This document shows, piece after piece, positions 46,830 through 56,739 of a stretch of 64,000 bases of DNA. The position numbers were made by a program, and so were the translations under genes. Position 1 is the stretch's first letter. Each line of letters opens with the position of its first letter. Below the pieces are notes generated by a model that did no database searches, was not told where the DNA came from, and saw only the letters and a program-made list of their open reading frames with translations. The DNA is from Pelomonas cellulosilytica (GTDB lineage: Bacteria; Pseudomonadota; Gammaproteobacteria; Burkholderiales; Burkholderiaceae_C), in contig NZ_JAJTWU010000004.1 in the NCBI RefSeq assembly GCF_021353265.1, positions 62,001-126,000 on the forward strand, given 5' to 3'.

Positions 46830-46851
46830 CTTTATAAGTTCTTTATACGGA
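46830..46851 (+). promoter_or_regulatory. KdpE-like box before kup
   Basis: Half-sites CTTTATAAGTT and CTTTATACGGA with an 11-nt period, 39 bases before the kup ATG. A weak -10 candidate CAAACT lies six bases downstream. Confidence 0.6.
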
Positions 46852-46890
46852 ACCCAGCAAACTGCGGTATCCCCTTCGGGTCTTTACCGC

Positions 46891-48774
46891 ATGAGCCTTG
46901 ATAACAAACGCAGCGGCCTGCCCGCTCTCACGCTGGGTGCCATCGGCGTCGTCTACGGCGACATCGGCACCAGCCCCCTCTACACCCTCAAGGAAGTCTT
47001 CCTGCCGGCGACCGGCGTTGCACTGAACACCCACAACCTCATCGGCGCGACCTCGGTCATCGTCTGGGCGTTGATGTTCGTCGTCACGCTGAAGTACGTC
47101 ATCCTCATCCTGCGCGCCGACAACCGCGGCGAAGGCGGTGCCCTCGCGCTGACCGCGCTGGCTGCCCACGCCGTGCAACAACGCCCCCAGCTGCGCCGCG
47201 CGCTGCTGCTGCTGGGCCTGTTCGGCGCGACGCTGTTCTATGGCGACAGCGTCATCACGCCGGCCATCTCGGTCATGAGCGCCATCGAAGGCCTGGAGGT
47301 GGTCACGCCCACGCCGACGCTCAAGCCCTATGTGCTGCCCATCTCGGCGGCCATCCTTATCGGCCTGTTCGTCGTGCAACGCTATGGCACGGCGTCGGTG
47401 GGCAAGGTGTTCGGTCCCATCATCGTGATCTGGTTCGGCGTGCTGGGCGCCATCGGCGTGGTGCACATCGTGCAGCAGCCGCAGATCCTCGCGGCGCTGA
47501 ACCCGCTGGAGGCCTGGGCCTTCCTGAGCCAGCGCGGCTGGCATCTGTTCGCGGCCGTCGGCGCCATCGTGCTCGCTCTAACCGGTGCCGAGGCGCTGTA
47601 CGCCGACATGGGTCACTTCGGCGTCAAGCCCATCCGCTTGGCCTGGATGGGCCTCGTCTTCCCGGCGCTGGCGCTGAACTACCTGGGCCAGGGGGCGCTG
47701 CTGATGGGCGATGCCTCGGCCATCGACAACCCCTTCTTTCGCCTCTTCCCGACAGCTCTGATCCTGCCCATGGTGGTTTTGGCGGCGCTGGCGACCGTCA
47801 TCGCCTCGCAGGCCGTCATCTCGGGCGCCTACTCCATGACCAAGCAGGCGGTGCTGCTGGGCTTCCTGCCGCGCGTCAATATGCGCCATACCTCGGCGAG
47901 CGAGTCGGGCCAGATCTATGTGCCGGCCGTCAACTGGGCGCTGCTGGCCGGCGTGTTGGGCGCCGTGTTCATGTTCGGTAGCTCCTCGGCCCTGGCCGGA
48001 GCCTACGGCATCGCCGTCACGCTGACCATGTTCATCACCACGGTGCTGACCTTCTTCGTCATCCGCGACGGCTGGAAGCTACCCGCACCACTGGCCGTTG
48101 GCGCGACCGTGTTCTTCCTGGCCGTCGATGCGCTGCTGGTCGCCGGCTGCGCCATCAAGTTCTTCGATGGCGGCTGGTTCCCGCTCGCGCTCGGCCTCAT
48201 GCTCTTCGTGTTGATGAGCACCTGGGCGCGCGGCCGCAAGCTGCTGATGGAAAGCCTGCGCAGCGAAGGCCTGGAACTGGAGCCCTTCATCGAGAGCCTG
48301 GCCCACGGCGGCGCCCATCGCGCCCAGCGCACGGCCGTCTACACCGTGGCCGAACCGACGCTCGTGCCGCAGGCCTTGTTGCACAACCTCAAGCACAACC
48401 AGGTGCTGCACGAGACCAACGTCATCCTCAACGTGCAGTTCCACGACCATCCCAGCGTCGACCAGGCCGACCGCGTCGCCCTGACGCAGATCGCCCCGGG
48501 CTTCTGGCGCGTCGTTGTCCACTACGGTTTCATGGAAGAACCCGACGTGCCCGCGGCGCTGGCCCTGTGCGAGCCCAAGGGGCTGCGCGTTGAACCCTTC
48601 GAGACCAGCTACTTCCTGAGCCGCGAGACCGTCGTGCCAACGCCTGGTGGCGGCATGGCCAACTGGCGGGAGCGCCTGTTCGCGGCCCTGAGCCGCAACT
48701 CCGGTGGCGTCGCCAAGTTCTTCCGCCTACCGGACAACTCGGTCGTCGAGTTGGGAACACGCGTCCAGATCTAG
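46891..48774 (+). CDS. kup: Kup-family low-affinity K+ transporter
   Basis: 627 residues from the ATG at 46891, the usual length. The N-terminal signature [20 protein letters not shown] and the later [14 protein letters not shown] and [20 protein letters not shown] mark the KUP/HAK/KT family, with about twelve TM helices and a soluble C-terminus. It imports K+ with protons. The KdpE-like box in front suggests that, unlike E. coli kup, it is turned up with kdp when K+ is scarce. A small paralogue-pair membrane protein follows six bases after the stop. Confidence 0.96.
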   Translation: MSLDNKRSGLPALTLGAIGVVYGDIGTSPLYTLKEVFLPATGVALNTHNLIGATSVIVWALMFVVTLKYVILILRADNRGEGGALALTALAAHAVQQRPQLRRALLLLGLFGATLFYGDSVITPAISVMSAIEGLEVVTPTPTLKPYVLPISAAILIGLFVVQRYGTASVGKVFGPIIVIWFGVLGAIGVVHIVQQPQILAALNPLEAWAFLSQRGWHLFAAVGAIVLALTGAEALYADMGHFGVKPIRLAWMGLVFPALALNYLGQGALLMGDASAIDNPFFRLFPTALILPMVVLAALATVIASQAVISGAYSMTKQAVLLGFLPRVNMRHTSASESGQIYVPAVNWALLAGVLGAVFMFGSSSALAGAYGIAVTLTMFITTVLTFFVIRDGWKLPAPLAVGATVFFLAVDALLVAGCAIKFFDGGWFPLALGLMLFVLMSTWARGRKLLMESLRSEGLELEPFIESLAHGGAHRAQRTAVYTVAEPTLVPQALLHNLKHNQVLHETNVILNVQFHDHPSVDQADRVALTQIAPGFWRVVVHYGFMEEPDVPAALALCEPKGLRVEPFETSYFLSRETVVPTPGGGMANWRERLFAALSRNSGGVAKFFRLPDNSVVELGTRVQI

Positions 48775-48780
48775 ATCGCC

Positions 48781-49023
48781 ATGAACCCGGAACGGAAGTA
48801 TTGGTTCAAGGCCAAGGAAAGCGGCCTGGGGTGGTCCTGGCCTTTGACCTGGCAGGGCTGGCTGGTTTACACCGGCATGTTCACGGCAATCGCGTACTTC
48901 TTCTTCACGGGTGACTACGTTGGACAGAAGATCCTTGGCGCCTGGATTCCGGTACTCATCTGCATCCCGATTTGCTGGGCCTTTGGCGAGCCGCATTCGC
49001 GTAGCAAGCGCTCAAAACGATAA
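48781..49023 (+). CDS. Small membrane protein following kup
   Basis: 80 residues from the ATG at 48781, six bases after the kup stop, so probably translated from the same mRNA. It begins NPERKYWFKAKESGLGWSWP and has TWQGWLVYTGMFTAIAYFFF, a second helix AWIPVLICIPICWAFG and a basic tail. It is a paralogue of the protein at 46516-46770. The function is unknown. Confidence 0.75.
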   Translation: MNPERKYWFKAKESGLGWSWPLTWQGWLVYTGMFTAIAYFFFTGDYVGQKILGAWIPVLICIPICWAFGEPHSRSKRSKR

Positions 49024-49104
49024 GCTAGCCCGTACTGCGAGGCAGGTGGCGGTTTCGATGCGGCACCCCGAATGGCAGGCGCCATACAGCATCGCTTGAA
49101 GCGG

Positions 49105-49890
49105 TCACTTGTGCCGCCAAACCTTGACCGCCGATATCACCAGGATCGCGCTCAACAAGGGCAGTAGCACTGCCGACGGCACTATGCCGAGTAGCGCGCC
49201 GCCGATGCCGGCGCCGACCAGGGACCCGGCGGCCATGACCAGCACGAAGGGCTTGTTCTGTCCGAGCGCCTCAAAGCTGCTGTCCCGGCTGTAGCGCGTG
49301 AAGCCGACAATCATGGTGGGCAGGCTTGCAGCGAGCGACAGGCTGCCGGCCAACTTGATTTCGGTGCCGAAGAGCAGCACTAGCGTCGGGATCAGCAGCT
49401 CTCCGCCGGCCACGCCCATCAGCGAAGCGACCACGCCTATTCCGAAGCCCGCCAATAGTCCTGCCACCCATTGAGCCGGCCCCACCAGCAACGGCTTTCC
49501 ATGCCCTGGCAGCGAGTGCCCGGCCACCAAGGCCACGGCGATTAACAGCAGCAGCGCAGCGATGATCTTGTAGAGCGTCTGGTGCCGCATACGTGTGGCC
49601 CAGCCGGCGCCCAGCCACGCACCAGCGAGGCTGCCGGCCAGCAGGTTGACCACGACTGGCCAGTGCGCGAGCACCATGTCCAGCGGGGCGGCCCTGATGC
49701 GGAACAGCAAAGCCGCCGCGACGACCGCCAGGCTCATGGGCTTTTTGAGAATGACGGCGTGCAGCGCGGCGAAGCCGAACATGCCAATCATCACCGGTAG
49801 CCGGAACTCAGCGCCGCCCAGACCGATCAACCCGCCCAGCGTGCCAATGGCCGCTCCGGCCGCGAAGACCTGCGCCATCTTGTGTGTCAT
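49105..49890 (-). CDS. TauE/SafE family sulfite-exporter-like permease
   Basis: 261 residues from an ATG at 49890; an ATG at 49878 (MAQVF) is nearly as good, and the longer open frame upstream is not supported. It is a polytopic membrane protein with the repeated family motif GGLIGLGGAEFRLPVMIG near the start and VVASLMGVAGGELLIPTLVL in the second half. TauE/SafE proteins export sulfite or organosulfonates. Substrate and role here are unknown. It lies between the K+ locus and the copper export genes. Confidence 0.88.
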   Translation of the reverse strand: MTHKMAQVFAAGAAIGTLGGLIGLGGAEFRLPVMIGMFGFAALHAVILKKPMSLAVVAAALLFRIRAAPLDMVLAHWPVVVNLLAGSLAGAWLGAGWATRMRHQTLYKIIAALLLLIAVALVAGHSLPGHGKPLLVGPAQWVAGLLAGFGIGVVASLMGVAGGELLIPTLVLLFGTEIKLAGSLSLAASLPTMIVGFTRYSRDSSFEALGQNKPFVLVMAAGSLVGAGIGGALLGIVPSAVLLPLLSAILVISAVKVWRHK

Positions 49891-50123
49891 CCCTCGAAGA
49901 CCGACCGGGAGTACGTCTACACCACCTGGTATTCCGGCAGCGAGGCCCGCATGAAGGCCTTCCGCGCCATCCGGCGCGGAGTTCAAGAGGTCGTCGCGGC
50001 CATTGCCGCGGGCAACCTTCACCATGGTCCTTCCGCGACGACTTGGTCGTGTAGAAGGCCGCGCTGCCCCGCGAAGACGGGCATGCGGTTCGTGACGCAA
50101 CCGCCGCCCAAGAGTTCGGACGC

Positions 50124-53100
50124 CTAGCGCAGATTGACAGCCTCTTCGCCAACGCTCTGGTAGACGCGACTTGTTTTGTCCCTGTTTCGGTGAAGCAGAT
50201 ACCAAGCCGCCGGCACCACCAGCATTGACAGCAGCGGCGCTGTGACCATGCCACCAACCATGGGTGCGGCTATGCGAGCCATGATTTCGGACCCAGTGCC
50301 GTGACCCCACATCATCGGGATGAGGCCCGCAAGCACGATGGCCACGGTCATGGCCTTTGGACGCACGCGCAAAACGGCCCCTTCTCGGATGGCAGCCAGC
50401 AGCGTCGCCTCGTTGTCGGGCTCCCCCGCCGCTAGGCGGCGCTTCAAGGCGTTCTCGAGATAGACCAGCATCACGACGCCGAACTCCGCGGCCACGCCCG
50501 CCAAGGCGATGAAGCCCACCGCTGTGGCCACCGACACCGAGTGTCCGAGCAGCCAGACCACCCAGAAGCCCCCTACCAGCGAGAAGGGCACGGCCGCCAT
50601 CACCAGCACCGCGTCGGTCGCCTTGCGGAACAGCAAGTAGAGCAACACGAAGATGACTGCCAGGGTCGCCGGCACAACCACCTTGATCCGCTCGGTCGCG
50701 CGTTCCAAGTATTCGAACTGACCAGACCAGGAGATGGCGTAGCCAGCTGGCATCGCAACTTGCTTGGTCACTGCCGCCTGCATGTCCCTCACGACCGAGC
50801 GCAGGTCTCGTCCACGAACGTCGACGTAGACCCAGCCGGACAGGCGCGCGTTCTCACTGCGCAGCATCGGCGGACCTTCCTCGATGTGAACCTGGGCGAC
50901 GTCCTGAAGCAGTAGGTGGGCGCCCTTCTCGGTCACGAACGGCAAGGTTCGCAGCCGCTCCAAGGAGTCGCGCACCTCCCTTGGGTAGCGGATGTTGATA
51001 GGGAAACGCTCGCGCCCGCTGACCACCTCGCCCACGTTCTCGCCACCGATGGCAGTGGCTACGATGGCCTGAACGTCGGTGACGGACATCCCATAGCGGG
51101 CGGCCGCGGCACGGTCGACATCGACGTCGATGTATCGCCCACCCGTCAGTCGCTCGGCCAAGGCAGACGACACTCCCGGCACGTTCTTCACCACCGACTC
51201 AATCTGCGTCGCCAGCTTGTCGATGGTTGCCAGGTCCGTGCCCGCGACCTTGATGCCAACCGGACTCTTGATGCCTGTGGCCAGCATGTCGATGCGGTTG
51301 CGGATGGGCGGCACCCAGATGTTGGAGAGGCCCGGCACCTTGACGGCTCGGTCAAGCTCTTCCACAAGCTTCTCGGGAGACATCCCCGGACGCCACTGCT
51401 CGCGGGGCTTGAACTGGATGGTTGTCTCGAACATCTCCAAGGGCGCGGGGTCTGTGGCACTGTCCGCGCGACCGGCCTTTCCGAAAACCCGTTCAACCTC
51501 TGGCACGGTCTTGATGAGACGGTCAGTCTGCTGCAGGAGTTCGGTGGCCTTGGACACCGACAGTCCCGGCAGTGCCGACGGCATATAGAGCAGGTCTCCT
51601 TCGTCCAGCGGCGGCATGAACTCACCGCCAACCCTTGTGAGCGGGATGACCGTCAACGCCAAGACGACGCCGGCAATGGCCAGAGTGGCCTTCGGGAACC
51701 GCAGCACCGCATCCAACGCCGGTCGATAGATGCGCATCAGGAAGCGATTGAGTGGATTCGAAGTCTCGTGGGGGATGCGGCCCCGCACCAGCAAGCCCAT
51801 GAGGACCGGCACCAGCGTCACCGATAGCGCCGCAGCGGCAGCCATCGTGTACGTCTTAGTGAAGGCCAGTGGTGAGAACAACCGCCCCTCCTGCGCCTCC
51901 AGCGTGAACACTGGTAGGAAGGACAGCGTGATGACCAGCAGCGAGAAGAACAGAGCCGGGCCAACCTCAACAGCGGCCTCTGTGACCAATTGCCAGCGCT
52001 CTGCAACCGTCGGCAGGCGCCCGTGCTCATGCTCGAAGCCCTCGATGTGCTTATGGGCTGCCTCAAGTAGAACGACGACACCGTCGAGGGCCGCACCGCA
52101 CGCCAAGGCGATGCCCGCCAAGCTGAGGATGTTGGCGTTCAGACCCTGCGAACGCATCACGATGAACGCAATACCCACGGCCATGGGCAATGAGATAACG
52201 GCCACCAACGCCGAGCGCAGGTGGAACAGAAAGATGGCGCATACCACCGCCACCGCGATGAACTCCTCGGTCAGCTTGACCTTGAGGTTGTCGATGGAGC
52301 GGTCAATGAGCTTGGAGCGGTCGTAGGTGTCGACCACCTCGACCCCTTTGGGCAGGCTGGGTTTCAGCTGCTCAAGCTTGGCCTTGACCCCTTCGATGGT
52401 CGCTCGCGCGTTCTTGCCAGAACGCATGACCACGACGCCGCCGGCGACCTCACCCTCCCCGTCCAGCTCGGCGATGCCGCGGCGCATCTCCGGTCCCACC
52501 TGCACGAACGCGACGTCTTGCAGCAGCACCGGCGTGGCTCCCGAAACTGAGATGGGGATGCCGCGGAAGTCGTCCAGCGACTTCAAGAAACCGCGGGAGC
52601 GCACCATGTACTCGGTCTCGGCCATCTCGACCACCGAACCACCTGAGGACTGGTTGGCCTTCCGCAGCGCCTCCATCACCGTCGCCTGGGTCACGCCGAG
52701 CTGACGCATGCGGTACGGGTCCAGCACGACCTGGTACTGCCGCACCATGCCGCCGACGCTGGCGACCTCCGCCACGTCCTGCACCGTCTTCAGCTCGAAC
52801 TTCAGGAACCAGTCATTGAGAGCGCGCAGCTGGCCGATGTCGGTCTTGCCAGTCCGGTCGACCAGCGCGTATTCGTAGACCCAGCCCACCCCCGTGGCAT
52901 CTGGTCCCAGCGCGGCTGTCGCGCCGGCTGGGAGCTTGCTCTGCACCTGGTTCAGGTATTCGACGACCCGAGAGCGCGCCCAGTAGGGGTCCGTCTTGTC
53001 GTCAAAGAGGATGTAGACAAACGAGTCCCCGAAGAACGAGTAGCCGCGGACGGTCTTTGCCCCGGGCACGCTGAGCATCGTTGTTGTCAACGGATAGGTG

Positions 53101-53294
53101 ACCAGGTCTTCGACCACCTGGGGCGGCTTGCCTGCGTAGGTCGTCCTCACGATGACCTGGGTGTCGGACAGGTCCGGAAGAGCGTCCACCGGCGTATTGA
53201 CCACGGAGAAAACAGCGGCGGCTGTCAGGAACGCCGTCGCGATGAGCACCAGGAATCGGTTGGCGACTGACCAGCGAATGAGGGCAGCAATCAC
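50124..53294 (-). CDS. cusA: CusA-type Cu/Ag RND efflux permease
   Basis: 1056 residues, standard for heavy-metal RND pumps. It starts [22 protein letters not shown]4 carries [20 protein letters not shown], with the charged pair used for proton transfer. CusA-like pore and cleft regions are present ([40 protein letters not shown]). The protein drives Cu(I)/Ag(I) from the periplasm or cytoplasm through CusB and CusC. Its ATG overlaps the cusB stop by four bases. Metal assignment comes from the CusF-like domain of its CusB partner and the CusA-type sequence. Confidence 0.93.
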   Translation of the reverse strand: MIAALIRWSVANRFLVLIATAFLTAAAVFSVVNTPVDALPDLSDTQVIVRTTYAGKPPQVVEDLVTYPLTTTMLSVPGAKTVRGYSFFGDSFVYILFDDKTDPYWARSRVVEYLNQVQSKLPAGATAALGPDATGVGWVYEYALVDRTGKTDIGQLRALNDWFLKFELKTVQDVAEVASVGGMVRQYQVVLDPYRMRQLGVTQATVMEALRKANQSSGGSVVEMAETEYMVRSRGFLKSLDDFRGIPISVSGATPVLLQDVAFVQVGPEMRRGIAELDGEGEVAGGVVVMRSGKNARATIEGVKAKLEQLKPSLPKGVEVVDTYDRSKLIDRSIDNLKVKLTEEFIAVAVVCAIFLFHLRSALVAVISLPMAVGIAFIVMRSQGLNANILSLAGIALACGAALDGVVVLLEAAHKHIEGFEHEHGRLPTVAERWQLVTEAAVEVGPALFFSLLVITLSFLPVFTLEAQEGRLFSPLAFTKTYTMAAAAALSVTLVPVLMGLLVRGRIPHETSNPLNRFLMRIYRPALDAVLRFPKATLAIAGVVLALTVIPLTRVGGEFMPPLDEGDLLYMPSALPGLSVSKATELLQQTDRLIKTVPEVERVFGKAGRADSATDPAPLEMFETTIQFKPREQWRPGMSPEKLVEELDRAVKVPGLSNIWVPPIRNRIDMLATGIKSPVGIKVAGTDLATIDKLATQIESVVKNVPGVSSALAERLTGGRYIDVDVDRAAAARYGMSVTDVQAIVATAIGGENVGEVVSGRERFPINIRYPREVRDSLERLRTLPFVTEKGAHLLLQDVAQVHIEEGPPMLRSENARLSGWVYVDVRGRDLRSVVRDMQAAVTKQVAMPAGYAISWSGQFEYLERATERIKVVVPATLAVIFVLLYLLFRKATDAVLVMAAVPFSLVGGFWVVWLLGHSVSVATAVGFIALAGVAAEFGVVMLVYLENALKRRLAAGEPDNEATLLAAIREGAVLRVRPKAMTVAIVLAGLIPMMWGHGTGSEIMARIAAPMVGGMVTAPLLSMLVVPAAWYLLHRNRDKTSRVYQSVGEEAVNLR

Positions 53295-54784
53295 TTGGCG
53301 CCTCCCATCCGGTGGACCGACACGAGCTCGTGTTCATCGCCCTTCTTCTTGAACTCGAAGCGCACGGTGTCGCCCGGCTTTACGTCGGCGAAGGCCGTCG
53401 GACTGGGCTTGTTAAAGCGCATCGTCATCGCCGGCCACTTGAGCTCAGTGATGGGACCGTGCGCGAGCGTCATGCTGTCCGCATCGACCGCCTCGACCTT
53501 GCCCTGGGCCGAGTAGGCCGCCGGCGCAGATGCGGGCGCCGGGGCCGACGCTGGCTGGGCGGCGGCGAGGCTCCCAAGCACTGACCTCAATCGTGCCTCG
53601 GAGTCCACCAGGAACTGCCCGCTGGCTACGACCTGGTCGCCTTCCACCAGACCTTGCACAATCTCGAGCTGGTCGCCAAAGTCGGCTCCGAGCTGCACGT
53701 CTCGCGGTTCGAACGCACCGTTGTCCTTGCGGACGATGACGACCGCCCGAGTCCCGGTGCGGATGACGGCCTCAGCCGGTACGACCAGACGCGAGGAACT
53801 GGCACCGGCCACCTGAAGGCGCAACAGCATGCCCGGAACCAGCTTGCCGCCCTTGTTGTCGACCTCGAAACGGGCCTGCAGTGTGCGGGTGGCTGAATTC
53901 ACTTGCGGAAGAATCTCCTGCAGCGTGCCGGTGAAGGTCTGGCTCGAGTCGGCCTGGAGCATCGCGGAGACCTTCTGACCGCGCGCCAAGCGAATTGCTT
54001 GCGCCTCAGGCACCTCGGCCACGGCCCACACTTTTTCCAGGCCGGCAATGCGGAAGAGTGTCATGCCTGGCGATACGGCGACGCCTTCACGTACGCCCAG
54101 TTCGGCAACCACGCCGTTTGCCGGTGCGACTAATGTGTATCGGGCTTGCGGCGGCGTGGCGCCCTCTTCCGCCTGACGCACCAGGTCAGCAGGGATGGAC
54201 ATCGCACGAGTCCGCTCCTTGGCCGCGGCCACCAGTTCAGCTGACGCACCCGAGCGTTTCAGAGCAATGAGTTCGTTCAGCGGCCCCAGCCACTCCGGTG
54301 CGAAGACGGTGCCGAGTGCCTGGCCCTTGGCAACACGTTCCATCGGCGCGCGGACGTTCAGTCGCTCCAGGTAGCCGGCTGTTCGCGTCTGGACGGCGAC
54401 GTTCAACCGCTCGTCGAACTGGACGGTGCCGACCGCATCGAAGGTCGAGCTGACCTCCGCCCTCTCTACCATCGCCGTGCGGATGCCGAGGTTCTGCTGC
54501 ACCTGGGAGCTGACCTTCACGCCGGAATCGCTCGCCTCGTCGGCGTAGACGGGCTGAAGCTGCATGTCCATGAAAGGCGACTTGCCCGGCTTGTCGAACT
54601 TCTGGCCAGGCACCATCGGGTCGTGCCAATACAGCACCTTACGCTCCCCCGCGGAAGATGCAGCTGGCGCAGTAGCCGCCTGCGTGCCCTGCGAGCCCGC
54701 GGTGCTCCGACCCAGGTAGAAGGCACAGCCTCCGATGATGAGCGCTACGGCCACGGCGATGACGGTGAGTTGGACGCGGCTCAT
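53291..54784 (-). CDS. cusB: CusB-type periplasmic adaptor fused to a CusF-like domain
   Basis: 497 residues, longer than plain CusB. An N-terminal membrane anchor ([19 protein letters not shown]) is followed by a heavy-metal-binding segment [27 protein letters not shown]. The adaptor hairpin, lipoyl and barrel domains come next. The C-terminal 75 residues form a CusF-like domain with the Trp/Met ligands in [16 protein letters not shown]. Normally CusF is a separate copper chaperone. The gene overlaps cusC and cusA by four bases each, so the pump is made in order C, B, A. Confidence 0.93.
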   Translation of the reverse strand: MSRVQLTVIAVAVALIIGGCAFYLGRSTAGSQGTQAATAPAASSAGERKVLYWHDPMVPGQKFDKPGKSPFMDMQLQPVYADEASDSGVKVSSQVQQNLGIRTAMVERAEVSSTFDAVGTVQFDERLNVAVQTRTAGYLERLNVRAPMERVAKGQALGTVFAPEWLGPLNELIALKRSGASAELVAAAKERTRAMSIPADLVRQAEEGATPPQARYTLVAPANGVVAELGVREGVAVSPGMTLFRIAGLEKVWAVAEVPEAQAIRLARGQKVSAMLQADSSQTFTGTLQEILPQVNSATRTLQARFEVDNKGGKLVPGMLLRLQVAGASSSRLVVPAEAVIRTGTRAVVIVRKDNGAFEPRDVQLGADFGDQLEIVQGLVEGDQVVASGQFLVDSEARLRSVLGSLAAAQPASAPAPASAPAAYSAQGKVEAVDADSMTLAHGPITELKWPAMTMRFNKPSPTAFADVKPGDTVRFEFKKKGDEHELVSVHRMGGAK

Positions 54785-56016
54785 TGCGCTGCTCCTTGGG
54801 AAATCGGCTTGAAAACAAGTTGGACTTGAGCCTTGGCGAGGTCTCGTTGAAGCGCCAGGACCTTGCGCTGCGCCTCAACCTCTGCATGACGGGCTTCGAA
54901 CAGCATCACAAGGCCGGCCTGGTTGGAGCGGTACGCCGCCAAACTCGCGGCAGTGCGCTGGTGCAGCGGTGTCAGGACGCCCGCTCGAAAGCGCTCGATG
55001 CGCTCTTGCAGGCGTCGGATGTCGCTGGACAGCGCCGCGTATTCACCCGCGGCCGCGCGGCGGGCTTCCTCGAGTTCGGCTTCCAGCTTGTGGGCCATGG
55101 CCAGCTTGGCGGCAGTCTCCCGGTCTTGTCGGGCCGCTGGCGCCACCGTGAGCGGGATGCTCACGCCGAAGGACACCATGTCGGCACGGCCTTGGCGCTG
55201 TCCATAGGAGACCTCGTACGTCCAGTTCGGTCGGCGGTTCAGCCGAGCCACTTCTGCCTCTTGGCGGGCTACCTCGATGTCGCGCTGCTTGGTGACTACG
55301 AGCGGATGGGCCGCTACGAACTCATCCAGAGTCGGAACCACGGCCAGATGTGGCTCGACGAGTTCGTCAGAAGGCGAACCCGTCCAGCGCTGCAGCGCCA
55401 CCAGTGAAGCGGCTTGCCGCTGGCGCATGTCGGCAGATTCGTCCTCGGCGGCACCGAGGGCGCTGGTCAGCCCCAGGACTTCGGCGCTGCTTCCGGACAC
55501 CGTGGACAGCCGCCCTTTGCCGGCCTCCAGCTCTTCGCGGGCGTGCATCTCATTGAGCGCCGTGAGCTTCAGCGACTGACTCGCGTAAAAGGCGTCGATG
55601 TAGGCCATAGCGGCCTGCTGGCGGGCTTCGCCGGCGGCGACCTGTTCCATCACGGACTCCCGGCGCACAACAGCGCCCGCAGCCGCTTCTCGCGCAGCAC
55701 GCTTGTCGGCAGGGACCCATTCCTGGGAGATGCCGATGCGTTTCATCGTCATGTCCTCGGCAGCCGTGCTGAAGCGGTTGGAGCCGGTGGCCGGGAGGTT
55801 GTCGATGCCGACATTCAGCATCGGGTCGGGCTGCTGACCCGCAGCACGGGCCATCTCGGAAGCGCTTAGGGCACCGGAGCGGGCAGAGCGAGTCGCCTGT
55901 GAACGCTGGACGGCCAGGTCAACCGCCTGGTCAAGAGAAAGTGGTGCCGCAACGACCCAGGTGGAAGGCAGCAACGCGGCAGCCATAGCAACTGCGCGCA
56001 AGACGTTGTTGGACAT
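54781..56016 (-). CDS. cusC: CusC-type outer-membrane factor (TolC family)
   Basis: 411 residues from the ATG at 56016, with GGAG seven bases upstream; the longer frame to 56061 is not supported. A signal peptide (AMAAALLPSTWVVAA) precedes two OEP repeats with long helices. It begins PLSLDQAVDLAVQRSQATRS and has NWTYEVSYGQRQGRADMVSF in the middle. It forms the outer-membrane channel of the Cus pump. It is the first gene of cusCBA and follows the small CusI-like gene by 78 bases. Confidence 0.9.
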   Translation of the reverse strand: MSNNVLRAVAMAAALLPSTWVVAAPLSLDQAVDLAVQRSQATRSARSGALSASEMARAAGQQPDPMLNVGIDNLPATGSNRFSTAAEDMTMKRIGISQEWVPADKRAAREAAAGAVVRRESVMEQVAAGEARQQAAMAYIDAFYASQSLKLTALNEMHAREELEAGKGRLSTVSGSSAEVLGLTSALGAAEDESADMRQRQAASLVALQRWTGSPSDELVEPHLAVVPTLDEFVAAHPLVVTKQRDIEVARQEAEVARLNRRPNWTYEVSYGQRQGRADMVSFGVSIPLTVAPAARQDRETAAKLAMAHKLEAELEEARRAAAGEYAALSSDIRRLQERIERFRAGVLTPLHQRTAASLAAYRSNQAGLVMLFEARHAEVEAQRKVLALQRDLAKAQVQLVFKPISQGAAQ

Positions 56017-56094
56017 GGAAGGCTCCGAGGACGAACGCAAACGCTGCTGGCCTGCGGACATGCCGCGGCAGCACCGGTCAGTCGACGGAGCTGG

Positions 56095-56484
56095 TCAGAC
56101 TCGGAGTCTTAGTGTGGATAGGAAAAGTGGGTCCGGAGGCGGCTGCGCCTCGCTGGTCGCCTCGGCCGGGACGGTCCTGGCCGAGGCGGCATCAAGCACC
56201 AGCGGCAGTTCCAGCACCTGAACCACCATGGGCAGCGATACGGTCGGAACCTTTACGGCTTCGAACGATTGGGCTGCACTGGAGGAGTGCTCTGCACACA
56301 GCCCCGGCTGGTCTTGGTCCATGCCCTGACAGGGCGCACCGGCCGCCATCATTTCCGCCATCGCAGCCGGGTCTGCCAGTTGCGGGCAGACGTAGCTCGC
56401 CAGCGCCAGCTGTGAGAACAGCAGCGACAGCACCACGAAGAACACGGTGGTCAGGCGGTGGAGGCGTTGGCGAACCATGAGCAT
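56095..56484 (-). CDS. CusI-like small exported protein
   Basis: 129 residues with a signal peptide (TTVFFVVLSLLFSQLALA) and a possible metal-binding segment SYVCPQLADPAAMAEMMAAG and CQGMDQDQPGLCAEH, rich in Cys, Met and acidic residues. Such small proteins are often the first gene of cus or czc operons in Burkholderiales and are proposed to bind metal in the periplasm or regulate the pump. It lies directly before cusC on the same strand. The exact role is not established. Confidence 0.65.
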   Translation of the reverse strand: MLMVRQRLHRLTTVFFVVLSLLFSQLALASYVCPQLADPAAMAEMMAAGAPCQGMDQDQPGLCAEHSSSAAQSFEAVKVPTVSLPMVVQVLELPLVLDAASARTVPAEATSEAQPPPDPLFLSTLRLRV

Positions 56485-56539
56485 GGCCAGTCTAGCGCCG
56501 AGACCTTAGACGCCCAGAGTAATGTGCCGCGCAACTGAC

Positions 56540-56722
56540 CAACCGCAACGAACAACGGCCTGCGAGAACACCAACGGACTGCTGCGCCAGTACATGCCCA
56601 AGGGGACGGACCTGTCGGTGTTCAGCCAAGAAGAGCTCGACGCCATCGCTGACCAGCTCAACAACCGTCCTCGCGCCACTCACGACTGGCGTTCGCCGCT
56701 GCGGGTGGCCGCCCAATCCCAA
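56540..56722 (+). pseudogene. IS30-family transposase, C-terminal fragment
   Basis: The plus frame reads [20 protein letters not shown] and [20 protein letters not shown], the well conserved C-terminal end of IS30-type transposases (the ENxNGLLRQY box holds the catalytic Glu). Only about 55 residues remain, and the frame runs into unrelated sequence just before the end of czcA. It separates the cus and czc loci. Confidence 0.8.
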
Positions 56723-56739
56723 ATCACAACCTCAACGAT

